Shown: piece by piece, positions 53,040 to 61,523 of the stretch
Position numbering within the stretch: the first letter of the stretch is position 1
How the letters are laid out: every line of letters starts with the position of its first letter
Origin: JAAYFJ01 sp964344295
GTDB taxonomy: Bacteria > Bacillota > Clostridia > Tissierellales > Peptoniphilaceae
Length of the DNA: 64,000 nt
Assembly: GCA_964344295.1 (NCBI GenBank)
Contig: CAYFMR010000005.1
Coordinates: 19,797-83,796 of the forward strand
Direction of reading: 5' to 3'
Notes under the pieces: generated by a model
Told to the model about the DNA's origin: nothing
The model's input: only the letters and a program-made list of their open reading frames with translations
The model's database searches: none
Program-made: the position numbers and the translations under genes

Positions 53040-53668
53040 ACGTGGCCATTGTCCTAATCGTATGCGCGTTTATCTGCTACGGCCCGCTGCCAACTTGTTT
53101 TTTTCGCCGAAAACCCCGGGTGGACGAGCTGATCCTCACCTTTGATGATGGACCTGATCCCCAAGTGACGCCGAAAGTGGAAAAGGTGCTGCAACATTAC
53201 CAGTACAAGGGCATTTTTTTCTTTTGCGGGGATCGTTTGCGGGAAAATCGCTCTCTGGTCCGCCGTATCGCCTATCATCATCAAGTGGGAATTCACGGTT
53301 GGGACCACAGTGATGCTTGGTTGTTGGACCCGGTGCGAGCGGTCAAAGGCTGGCGGAAGACGTTGGCGGCCATGGAAGAGCTAGGGTTGAAACCGACTTA
53401 TTACAGGGGACCCTATGGCCGGTTTAACCTAGTGGATGTGTATTATATGAGAAAGTACTATGTGCCAGCCCTCTTCTGGGACGGTATCCACCGAGATTGG
53501 ACGTGCTTACCTCCAGGTGCTTTGGCTCAGAGATTATGGCGCAGGCATCGCCGAGGCGGTGTGGTATTATTGCATGACGGTTCGCGAGGCCGAGCGGTGC
53601 CTGGGGCCAATGAGGCCATGGTAGAGGAGCTGGATGCTTTTTTGCATCGTCGGAGAGTTGAAACATGA
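53036..53668 (+). CDS. NodB-type polysaccharide deacetylase family protein
   Basis: 210 aa from ATG 53036, after GGAGGTTGGAGT; a longer frame from 52946 lies within the previous gene. An N-terminal hydrophobic segment (~3-20) anchors or exports it. The NodB domain has TFDDGPDP at 35-42 with the catalytic Asp and metal Asp, HGWDHSD in place of the usual HxxxH site, RGPYGRFN and VLLHDG. Its probable job is removal of N-acetyl groups from a cell-surface glycan or glycolipid. It overlaps its neighbours by 4 bases on both sides. Confidence 0.85.
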   Translation: MNVAIVLIVCAFICYGPLPTCFFRRKPRVDELILTFDDGPDPQVTPKVEKVLQHYQYKGIFFFCGDRLRENRSLVRRIAYHHQVGIHGWDHSDAWLLDPVRAVKGWRKTLAAMEELGLKPTYYRGPYGRFNLVDVYYMRKYYVPALFWDGIHRDWTCLPPGALAQRLWRRHRRGGVVLLHDGSRGRAVPGANEAMVEELDAFLHRRRVET

Positions 53669-54702
53669 AAAAACCATACCTGAAGCAGCTGGGAACGCTG
53701 GTGATTTTAGGTGCGATCATGATGCTGTGGATGACCAGAGGCAAGGTAGACGATATCTACGCCTTGATACGCACCATGGATCAGAGATGGTTGGCCCTAG
53801 GGGCTTTGAGCTTTGTGAGCTATTTGTCCTTGGAAGCAGTGGCCTTTCAACATTTGCTCTATATGCTGGGAGAACCCAGGAGCTTCTGGCGCTGCCTGCA
53901 CTACGCTTGCGCCGATTTCTTTTTTAGCAATGTGACACCGGGAGGTGCCGGCGGGCAGCCGGGGCAATACGCCGCCATGACACAAGACGGCCTTTCGGCT
54001 CCGGTGACCTTATTGGCCCTTTTTGCATTTAACTTGATTTACCACCTCATCCTCCTAGGATGGGTGCTTGGAGGAGTCATTGCCGGGATGGGGAGCATGC
54101 TCTGGCGCTTGACCTGGCTACGCGTTTTACTCGTAGCAGGGGTTTTGGCCCAGGGTTACTTTGTCGTGCAGTTTTTATTATTGCTCTTTTGGCCCAAAGC
54201 TTCGCGGTTTTTGCTGGAAACGGCGTTGCGGGGAGGAAGACGATGGCGTGGCCTGGACTTTATCGCCAAAAGGGAAGAAAGCCTTCGTGAAAAGCACGCC
54301 CTCTATGAGCAGCTAAGCGGTGATTTGAAAAAACATTGGGCGCGCCTGGTGCTACCGTGTCTGTGGATTGTGCCCATGTTGGCAGCTTCTTATTCCATCG
54401 GCTTTGCCGTCTACTGCAGTCTGGGAGGTGGGGAGTTGTCCTGGGGGTATTTTATCCTTTTGCAAGGCTTGGCCACAGTGGCAACGGAGAGCCTGCCATT
54501 ACCGGCAGGCGTCGGAGCGGTGGAAAGCAGCCACGGCCTTTTATACCAGTCTCTGCTAGGAGTGGAAAAGGGGTTGGTGCTCGTGGGCTGCACCAGGTTA
54601 TTATGGTGTTATGGTGGCTTGCTCTTTACCGGAACTGGAATGATTTTGTTCCATTACTTAAGGGGTAAATGCGGGCCAAAAGCGAACCACCTATTTATAT
54701 AG
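53665..54702 (+). CDS. Flippase-like membrane protein (LPG synthase TM / UPF0104 family)
   Basis: 345 aa with about eight hydrophobic segments. FFFSNVTPGGAGGQPGQY in the third segment and PLPAGVGAVESSHGLLY in the C-terminal part are the two signatures of the AglD/MprF flippase-domain family. There is no soluble transferase domain, so it is the membrane part only. The start overlaps the deacetylase stop (ATGA). In this setting a role in moving the glycolipid product across the membrane is a reasonable inference. Confidence 0.85.
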   Translation: MKKPYLKQLGTLVILGAIMMLWMTRGKVDDIYALIRTMDQRWLALGALSFVSYLSLEAVAFQHLLYMLGEPRSFWRCLHYACADFFFSNVTPGGAGGQPGQYAAMTQDGLSAPVTLLALFAFNLIYHLILLGWVLGGVIAGMGSMLWRLTWLRVLLVAGVLAQGYFVVQFLLLLFWPKASRFLLETALRGGRRWRGLDFIAKREESLREKHALYEQLSGDLKKHWARLVLPCLWIVPMLAASYSIGFAVYCSLGGGELSWGYFILLQGLATVATESLPLPAGVGAVESSHGLLYQSLLGVEKGLVLVGCTRLLWCYGGLLFTGTGMILFHYLRGKCGPKANHLFI

Positions 54703-54836
54703 GATGAAAAAATACATGAACATTTTGGAATTTCACCGCTAGCTAGATAATAAACGGCTGATTCATGCGGTTTGAGCCGTGAATTATCAAAACGTATTAT
54801 TCTTGTGCTAAGGAGTACAAAAAAGGGTGGGATTGG

Positions 54837-54842
54837 TATAAT
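54837..54842 (+). promoter_or_regulatory. Extended -10 upstream of the first NSS transporter
   Basis: TGGTATAAT; no good -35 is seen. Between it and the gene lies a decoy ribosome site AAAGGAGG (54877-54884) without an adjacent start codon, ~60 bases before the true site. Confidence 0.4.
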
Positions 54843-54949
54843 TAAAATGTAATTGGAATCATTTCATAACTAAATGAAAGGAGGCTATCGAGACTTAACA
54901 TTCACTGTGTAAGAGGTACAGAAAAACAAACTTACAAAGGAGGGAAATC

Positions 54950-56368
54950 ATGTCTCAAGAACGTGATAATTGGGGATCGAAATTTGGTTTTATTATGGCC
55001 GCAGCAGGTTCTGCAATCGGCTTAGGTAATATTTGGCGTTTCCCCTATTTAACCGGTACGTCAGGCGGGGGAGCATTCCTCATCGTCTACATCATCTGTG
55101 CACTTGTTGTAGGTCTATCTATTATGTTGGCTGAGTTCACCTTAGGACGCTACACGGCAAAAGCTGCCGTTGGTGCCTACAAGACCATTGGTCCCCAATG
55201 GACTTTCGCCGGATTCATGGGTGTATTGACTGCCTTGATGATCATGGGATTCTATCCCGTCGTCGGTGGTTGGGCCACAGCGTATATCTTTAAATCCTTT
55301 GGTTCGCTGTTAAACGACCCGGAAGTGGCAGCCAATGCGTTCGGTCCATTTATCTCCGGCGTTTGGGAACCCATCATCTGGACATTCGTCTACTTATTCC
55401 TGAACATCATCGTCGTTGCCAAAGGGGTTTCCGGCGGGATTGAAAAAGTGACGAAAGTATTAATGCCGGCATTGCTGGTCATCTTAATTTTCTTGGCCAT
55501 CCGCGGCTTAACATTACCCGGCGGTAACGAAGGTTTGGCCTTCATGTTTAAACCGGACTTCTCTAAAATCAACGGATCTGTTGTACTGGCTGCATTAGGA
55601 CAAGCGTTCTTCTCGCTGTCATTAGGTATGGGCTGTATGATCACTTACGGTTCCTTCTTGAGCAAAGAAGAAAACTTGGTCTCCAACGCCGTGCTGGTTA
55701 CCTTATTCGATACCGCTGCAGCAACCGTTGCCGGCTTGGCTATGTTCCCGGCAATCTTTTCTTACGGTCTGGACCCTGCATCTGGCCCGGGACTCATCTT
55801 CGCTGTTATGCCCACCGTATTCGCTCACATGGGTGGCGGGATTGGCAAGATTCTAAGCGTACTATTCTTCATCGCCTTTACCTTTGCCGCTTGGTCCTCT
55901 TCTATATCCTTGTTCGAAGTTGTCATCGACTACCTCATCGAAGAAACGCATAAAACGCGTAAACAAGCTGTTACCATTGCGGCAGTCATCATCAGCGTTT
56001 TAGCGATTCTATCCTCCCTGTCCCAGGGCGTGCTGTCCGAATTCCACATCTTAGGCGCAAACGTCTTTGACTTACTGGATATCCTTACGGACAAAGTTTA
56101 CATGGCTATCGGCGGAGCCTTGTTAGCCCTTGCTGTCGCTTGGGGTGAACCGAAACAAGACATCTACAACGAAGTCACCAACAACGGTACCATTAAATTC
56201 GGTTTATTCAACGTATGGTATGCCTTACTGCGCTACATCATTCCCATTGCCATCGCCATCATCTCCATCTCCGGTATGTTAGCTCACGAAAACAAGGCTT
56301 TGATTGGTGTAGGCCTACTCTCTATCGTCGTGATGGCTGCCTTCTCCAAGAAAATGGCTAAACGATAA
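54950..56368 (+). CDS. NSS-family sodium-dependent amino acid transporter, copy 1
   Basis: Neurotransmitter:sodium symporter fold, 472 aa, about 11-12 helices. Helix 1 has the unwound sodium/substrate site GSAIGLGNIWRFPY (~17-30). Helix 6 shows QAFFSLSLGMGCMITYGSF, and helix 8 FAAWSSSISLFE, both lining the site in LeuT/MhsT. It imports an amino acid with Na+; the specificity is not readable. The ATG follows AAAGGAGGGAAATC. First of four tandem paralogues, it shares an exact 233-base tract with copy 2. Two terminators follow. Confidence 0.93.
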   Translation: MSQERDNWGSKFGFIMAAAGSAIGLGNIWRFPYLTGTSGGGAFLIVYIICALVVGLSIMLAEFTLGRYTAKAAVGAYKTIGPQWTFAGFMGVLTALMIMGFYPVVGGWATAYIFKSFGSLLNDPEVAANAFGPFISGVWEPIIWTFVYLFLNIIVVAKGVSGGIEKVTKVLMPALLVILIFLAIRGLTLPGGNEGLAFMFKPDFSKINGSVVLAALGQAFFSLSLGMGCMITYGSFLSKEENLVSNAVLVTLFDTAAATVAGLAMFPAIFSYGLDPASGPGLIFAVMPTVFAHMGGGIGKILSVLFFIAFTFAAWSSSISLFEVVIDYLIEETHKTRKQAVTIAAVIISVLAILSSLSQGVLSEFHILGANVFDLLDILTDKVYMAIGGALLALAVAWGEPKQDIYNEVTNNGTIKFGLFNVWYALLRYIIPIAIAIISISGMLAHENKALIGVGLLSIVVMAAFSKKMAKR

Positions 56369-56427
56369 TTTAAACCTCAAAAACAAATCGTTAAACGAGA
56401 ACGATGCAGTGAATACTCGATAACCTG

Positions 56428-56452
56428 GCCGGCGCTTTGGCGCCGGCTTTTC
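56428..56452 (+). terminator. Terminator after NSS copy 1
   Basis: GCCGGCGC-TTTG-GCGCCGGC followed by TTTTCC. Nearly the same hairpin follows copy 2. Confidence 0.85.
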
Positions 56453-56510
56453 CGTGGAAAAAACAAAAAGCACACGAAGTCGAAAAGGGTGCCTTCTTGT
56501 GGATCAACAA

Positions 56511-56548
56511 AGATGCTTTGTCTCACTCACGACAAAGCATCTTTTTTA
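56511..56548. terminator. Second terminator after NSS copy 1
   Basis: AGATGCTTTGTC / GACAAAGCATCT, 12-bp stem followed by TTTTTTA. Confidence 0.85.
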
Positions 56549-57187
56549 TAGGGATACTGCGATGCCGGGGATAGTCATGGCCGTGAGCAACGGGTAAGGT
56601 GATCGAAGCCTGGAGGGCATGCATCAGGTAAAAAACAGTATGAGGAGAAAAGACAAGGGTCGCGTCGCGGCGATCAGTAAAGTTTCATACCTTGGAGAGA
56701 AGTGGTCCTTGCGAACGCCAGCCGCTTAAAACGGCGAAGACGAAGGGGCGCATCATAGGCTCGGATGCGAGAGATGGAAAGAGGGCATCATGACCTTAGG
56801 GGGTGCCTACCACAAGTGACACTAAATCATTCCAATGGCCTCAAGAAGGATCAAATGCAATTCAACACATTGTGCAAACATTGGAGCGGAAGGAAACTTC
56901 CATCCAATATATAAGTACAACTAAAGATTTCAACACAGCGTGAAAGCCGCTCGTTGCAAGGGGTGCAGGGAACGGTTTATGTTTATGTGCGCGATAAAAT
57001 GCACGACATGAATTTCCGATAGGAACTGCCTGCTTATTTGTTGAAGTTTGTTGAATTTACCCCATTTCTAGATGTGAAAAACAAATAACAAACCTTCAGA
57101 TTTGGAACGTTATTACGCCATGCTTTTGTTGGTATACTATACGTGAAAGCTTTAGAGGTTTGATGAAAAGAAAAAAGGAGGGAAATC
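56549..57187. other. Long intergenic region before NSS copy 2
   Basis: About 640 bases with no credible reading frame. The last ~60 bases hold TATACT (57134-57139) and the ribosome site AAAAGGAGGG. The left part has a more GC-rich, stem-prone composition that could be an RNA leader, but no known riboswitch pattern was recognised. Confidence 0.45.
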
Positions 57188-58603
57188 ATGTCTCAAGAAC
57201 GTGATAATTGGGGTTCGAAGTTTGGCTTTATCATGGCCGCAGCAGGATCCGCAATCGGTTTAGGTAACATTTGGCGTTTCCCCTATCTGACGGGGACTTC
57301 CGGTGGGGGTGCATTCCTCATCGTCTACATCATCTGTGCCATTTTTGTAGGTTTTTCCATTATGCTTGCCGAATTTACCCTAGGCCGTTACACGGCAAAA
57401 GCTGCCGTTGGTGCCTATAAGACCATTGGTCCCCAATGGACTTTCGTTGGATTTATGGGTGTATTGACTGCCTTGATGATCATGGGATTCTATCCCGTCG
57501 TCGGTGGTTGGGCCACAGCGTACATCTTTAAGAGCTTTGGATCTTTATTGACCAATCCCGACACAGCCGCTGCGGCTTTTGGGCCTTTTATCTCCGGCGT
57601 TTGGGAACCCATCATTTGGACCATCATTTACTTGCTGCTAAACGTGGTCGTAGTATCCAAGGGGATTGCCGGCGGGATTGAAAAGGTCACCAAGGTTTTA
57701 ATGCCCGTGCTGTTTGTCCTATTAGTCGTTGTAGCTGCTCGCGGTCTGTCCTTACCGGGCGCTTCTGAAGGGGTTAAGTTCCTGTTTAAACCGGATTTCT
57801 CCAAATTGAACGGATCTGTTGTCCTCTCGGCACTGGGACAAGCGTTCTTCTCGCTGTCCTTAGGTATGGGCTGTATGATCACTTATGGTTCCTTCTTGAG
57901 CAAAGAAGAAAACTTGGTCTCCAACGCATTATTGGTTACGATTTTTGACACTTGCTGTGCTTTGGTCGCAGGCTTGGCGATGTTCCCGGCAATCTTTGCT
58001 TACGGTATTGACCCTGCATCTGGCCCGGGACTCATCTTCGCCGTTATGCCGACCGTATTCGCTCACATGGGCGGTGCTGGTAAAATCATGGGCATCCTGT
58101 TCTTCATTGCCTTTACGTTTGCCGCTTGGTCTTCTTCTATATCCTTGTTCGAAGTTGTCATCGACTACTTTATTGAAGAACTTCACAAGACACGTAAACA
58201 AGCCGTTACCATTACGACAATCATCATCTTTGTTTTGGCAGTCCTATCCTCCCTGTCCCAGGGCGTGCTGTCCGAATTCCACATCTTAGGCGCAAACGTC
58301 TTTGACTTACTGGATATCCTTACGGACAAAGTTTACATGGCTATCGGCGGAGCCTTGTTAGCCCTTGCTGTCGCTTGGGGTGAACCGAAACAAGACATCT
58401 ACAACGAAGTCACCAACAACGGTACCATTAAATTCGGTTTATTCAACGTATGGTATGCCTTACTGCGCTACATCATCCCCGTTGTGGTAGCAATCATCTC
58501 CGTTACCGGTATGTTAGCACACGAAAATAGAGCGCTAATTGGCGTAGGTTTGCTTTCCATCATTGTGATGGCTGCCTTCTCCAAAAAAATGAGCAAAAAC
58601 TAA
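57188..58603 (+). CDS. NSS-family sodium-dependent amino acid transporter, copy 2
   Basis: 471 aa, same layout and motifs as copy 1 (GSAIGLGNIWRFPY; QAFFSLSLGMGCMITYGSF). The protein is most like copy 1 at its C-terminal third, where DNA at 58244-58476 is identical to 56009-56241. The middle (TNPDTAAAAF, PGASEGVKFLF) instead matches copy 3. This mosaic suggests gene conversion among the cluster. The ATG follows AAAGGAGGGAAATC. Confidence 0.93.
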   Translation: MSQERDNWGSKFGFIMAAAGSAIGLGNIWRFPYLTGTSGGGAFLIVYIICAIFVGFSIMLAEFTLGRYTAKAAVGAYKTIGPQWTFVGFMGVLTALMIMGFYPVVGGWATAYIFKSFGSLLTNPDTAAAAFGPFISGVWEPIIWTIIYLLLNVVVVSKGIAGGIEKVTKVLMPVLFVLLVVVAARGLSLPGASEGVKFLFKPDFSKLNGSVVLSALGQAFFSLSLGMGCMITYGSFLSKEENLVSNALLVTIFDTCCALVAGLAMFPAIFAYGIDPASGPGLIFAVMPTVFAHMGGAGKIMGILFFIAFTFAAWSSSISLFEVVIDYFIEELHKTRKQAVTITTIIIFVLAVLSSLSQGVLSEFHILGANVFDLLDILTDKVYMAIGGALLALAVAWGEPKQDIYNEVTNNGTIKFGLFNVWYALLRYIIPVVVAIISVTGMLAHENRALIGVGLLSIIVMAAFSKKMSKN

Positions 58604-58663
58604 CACACACAACCTCAAAGCTAATCGTTAGACGAAACAGTGAAAACCGTTTTCGTTTACAGA

Positions 58664-58688
58664 GCCGGCGCAAAAGCGCCGGCTTTTC
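58664..58688 (+). terminator. Terminator after NSS copy 2
   Basis: GCCGGCGC-AAAA-GCGCCGGC followed by TTTTC. Confidence 0.85.
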
Positions 58689-59116
58689 ATGTGCCAAAAG
58701 AAACTGTCGCGCTGGCGAGGTGGTCAGGCAGGAGGAAGGGTCCGATCCGGTGACGGAGCGAGCTTTTCCCCAGCTGTCCCAGATCAATGTTGAGCCTCAA
58801 CACATTGTCTACACAAGCCGTGTGACAAATCATCCTATATAAAAGAGTGCCAGAAGAAAGAAATGAGGAATAGACACGGGCGCGGGTTTTTTTGAAATCG
58901 ATCAGCATCAACAGAAGTTTCGTTTTAAATGAAAATTTATGAATTTTTGTCAAGTTAAAATTGGCAGCTTGTTGAAATGTACAGAGAATATGCCGTTTTG
59001 CACGTGTGAAAAAGAAACCAAAAAACTTCATGCAAAGATGGTTAGCGCCTAATCGGTTCCTTGTTATACTATAAAAGTACGTTTTTTTTCAGTATAAAAG
59101 TAAAAAGGAGGAGTAC
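58689..59116. other. Intergenic region before NSS copy 3
   Basis: About 430 bases, no credible gene. TTATACTAT near 59070 is a likely -10, and AAAGGAGGAG precedes the start. A CAACACATTGT block is shared with the region before copy 2. Confidence 0.45.
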
Positions 59117-60523
59117 ATGTCTCAAGAACGTGATAACTGGGGTTCGAAGTTTGGCTTTATCATGGCCGCTGCGGGCTCTGCTATCGGTTTAGGAAATATT
59201 TGGCGTTTCCCCTATCTGACCGGAACGTCCGGTGGTGGCGCTTTCTTAATGGTGTATATCATTTGTGCAATTTTTGTAGGTTTTTCCATTATGCTTGCGG
59301 AATTCACCTTAGGGCGTTACACGGCAAAGGCTGCGGCAGGGGCTTTTAAAACGGTAGGTCCTCAATGGACTTTTGTCGGATTTATGGGTGTGCTGACAGC
59401 TTTGATGATTATGGGATTTTATCCTGTTGTCGGTGGCTGGGCCACAGCATACATCTTTAAGAGCTTTGGATCGTTATTGACCAATCCCGACACAGCCGCT
59501 GCGGCTTTTGAGCCTTTTATCAGCTCAGCTTGGGAACCGCTAATCTGGACGGGAATCTACTTGGTGCTAAATATTGTGGTGGTCTCCAAAGGGATTGCCG
59601 GTGGGATTGAAAAGGTCACCAAGGTTTTAATGCCGGCTCTGTTTATCCTGATGGTCGTCGTGGCGGCTCGCGGCCTCTCTTTACCGGGCGCTTCCGAAGG
59701 GGTGAAGTTCTTATTTCAACCGGACTTTTCCAAGCTGGACGGCTCCGTGGTCCTTTCGGCCCTAGGGCAATCATTCTTCTCGATGTCTCTGGGCATGGGC
59801 TGCATGATTACTTATGGCTCTTTCCTAAGCAAAGATGCCAACTTGGTCTCCAACGCCGTGTTGGTCACCATCTTTGACACTTGCTGTGCTTTGATCGCAG
59901 GCTTGGCCATGTTCCCGGCAATCTTCGCTTATGGCATTGACCCTGCATCTGGCCCGGGACTGATCTTTGTCGTCATGCCCACCGTGTTTGCGCACATGGG
60001 TGGCGCTGGTAAAATCATGGGTACGCTGTTCTTCATTGCCTTTACCTTTGCCGCCTGGTCTTCTTCTGTCTCCTTATTTGAAGTCGTCATCGACTACATG
60101 ATCGAGGAACTGCAAAAGACCAGGACACAAGCGGTGGCTGTGTCTTCCGTCATCATTGCCATCTTGGCAATCCTGTCCTCCCTGTCCCTAGGTGTCATGT
60201 CCGATGTGACCTTCCTCGGCGTAGGTACCTTCGACTTCCTGGACATTCTGACGGATAAAGTGTTCATGGCCATTGGCGGAGCGTTATTGGCCATTGCCGT
60301 GGGCTGGGCGGTACCGAAACAGACCATCTACCAGGAAGTCACCAATGATGGAGCAGTGAAGTTTGGCCTCTTTAACGTGTGGTACGCCCTTTTACGCTAT
60401 GTCATTCCCGTGGTTGTGGCCATCATCTCCATTACCGGTATGGTCGCGCATGACAACAAGGCGCTCATCGGTGTGGGACTCGTCTCCGTCGCCGTGATGG
60501 CAGCTTTCTCCAAGAAAATGTAA
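59117..60523 (+). CDS. NSS-family sodium-dependent amino acid transporter, copy 3
   Basis: 468 aa. Helix 1 GSAIGLGNIWRFPY and helix 6 QSFFSMSLGMGCMITYGSF are intact; the Leu-to-Met change in helix 6 and the divergent loop SLGVMSDVTFLGVGTFDFLD set it apart from copies 1 and 2. Substrate specificity may therefore differ. The ATG follows AAAGGAGGAGTAC. A modest hairpin follows at 60547. Confidence 0.93.
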   Translation: MSQERDNWGSKFGFIMAAAGSAIGLGNIWRFPYLTGTSGGGAFLMVYIICAIFVGFSIMLAEFTLGRYTAKAAAGAFKTVGPQWTFVGFMGVLTALMIMGFYPVVGGWATAYIFKSFGSLLTNPDTAAAAFEPFISSAWEPLIWTGIYLVLNIVVVSKGIAGGIEKVTKVLMPALFILMVVVAARGLSLPGASEGVKFLFQPDFSKLDGSVVLSALGQSFFSMSLGMGCMITYGSFLSKDANLVSNAVLVTIFDTCCALIAGLAMFPAIFAYGIDPASGPGLIFVVMPTVFAHMGGAGKIMGTLFFIAFTFAAWSSSVSLFEVVIDYMIEELQKTRTQAVAVSSVIIAILAILSSLSLGVMSDVTFLGVGTFDFLDILTDKVFMAIGGALLAIAVGWAVPKQTIYQEVTNDGAVKFGLFNVWYALLRYVIPVVVAIISITGMVAHDNKALIGVGLVSVAVMAAFSKKM

Positions 60524-60546
60524 AAAGATAACCAAAGAGCAAGCGA

Positions 60547-60575
60547 AGCCCTCAGCCCATGCGGAGGGTTTTGCA
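60547..60575 (+). terminator. Probable terminator after NSS copy 3
   Basis: AGCCCTC...GAGGGTTTTG, a short stem with a 10-base loop and a weak T tract. Confidence 0.5.
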
Positions 60576-60640
60576 ATTGGGAAAATATTGACGAATCGCT
60601 GGCGTGATGAAGAAATGGACGTTATCACTGTGATTCTAGG

Positions 60641-60669
60641 TTGAAAAACGAGTGAAAGCTTGCTATAAT
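60641..60669 (+). promoter_or_regulatory. Promoter of the lipoprotein gene at 60731
   Basis: TTGAAA (60641-60646), 17 bases, TATAAT (60664-60669) with TGC before it. Confidence 0.8.
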
Positions 60670-60730
60670 AAAGTAAAGTATTCGCTCTAGGAAAGCGTAA
60701 CTCAAGCAAACAAGCAGAAAGGAAAATCAC

Positions 60731-61144
60731 ATGAACAAAAAACGTTTAGCATTAGTATTGGCCCTGGCTCTAGTGGCTGTGACTCTGCTGGCCTGTGGCG
60801 GTGGCGGAGCTCAAGACGGTGAAGCCAACGAATTTATCGGTACTTACAAAGCCGTTGCCTTCAAAATGGACGACCTGGAAATTCCCGTCGACGCCCTTAG
60901 CGAAGAAGGTGAAGAAGACACCATCCTGGAAATCCGCGAAGACGGTACGATGGCCATGGATGGCGAAAGCGGAGCCGTGTGGAAAGCACAAGGCGATGAA
61001 CTCATCGTCACTGACGAAAATGCCGGTGAAGGTGAAGAGTCTTTGACAGGCGTATTTAGCAAAGCCGAAGACGGTCAATACCACTTGATCTTCAGCGATG
61101 ACGACATGGACATGGGCATCATCTTTGAAAAAGTGGAACAATAA
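60731..61144 (+). CDS. Small lipoprotein of unknown function
   Basis: 137 aa. The signal peptide MNKKRLALVLALALVAVTLLAC has the lipobox LLAC, followed by a Gly linker. The ~110-residue mature part is very acidic and has the alternating pattern of a small beta-barrel or lipocalin-like domain (FIGTYKAVAFKMDD, ILEIREDGTMAMDGESGAVWKAQGDELIVTD). This resembles the DUF4923/lipocalin-like proteins of Firmicutes, but the match is not certain. The ATG follows AGAAAGGAAAATCAC. It has its own promoter and terminator inside the transporter cluster. Confidence 0.82.
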   Translation: MNKKRLALVLALALVAVTLLACGGGGAQDGEANEFIGTYKAVAFKMDDLEIPVDALSEEGEEDTILEIREDGTMAMDGESGAVWKAQGDELIVTDENAGEGEESLTGVFSKAEDGQYHLIFSDDDMDMGIIFEKVEQ

Positions 61145-61168
61145 TCGTTTCTGAAAGCAAAAGAAAAA

Positions 61169-61199
61169 GAGAAAGGCTCCGGAGCCTTTCTCTTTTTTA
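61169..61199 (+). terminator. Terminator after the lipoprotein
   Basis: GAGAAAGGCTCC / GGAGCCTTTCTC perfect palindrome followed by TTTTTT. The AT-rich stretch 61200-61500 that follows contains only TATAAT at 61434-61439 as a likely -10 for NSS copy 4. Confidence 0.88.
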
Positions 61200-61523
61200 T
61201 TTCCGCCAAAAGAGGCAGCAAATGATACAGAAGAAGAAATAAAATATGAATAGACAGGATAGAATTTTCAAAAATCGGTCTCAAAATCTCATAAAAAGCA
61301 CAATAAAATATGAATTATATGAAAACAAACAAAAATAAAAATAAAGAAACGGCTTAAAATACAGGTTAGTATAAATGAATGAAACAGCATCATAAGTCAG
61401 ATAAAAAGTTAACAAATCTAACACATATAGGCATATAATGAAAGCGTGTTAAATTGCTCATTATTTAACAAGAAGGTAAGTGGTCGCTAATTGTGAAATT
61501 CTTTTTAACAAAGGAGGATTAAT

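Noticed and set aside
54703..54949. Glycine riboswitch before the first NSS transporter
   Set aside because: NSS genes are often under such control, but the conserved blocks of that riboswitch are not present in this leader.
56890..58860. CATCC-TATATA-like strings at 51550, 56900 and 58830 as a repeated element
   Set aside because: They share only about 10-14 AT-rich bases and no flanking similarity.
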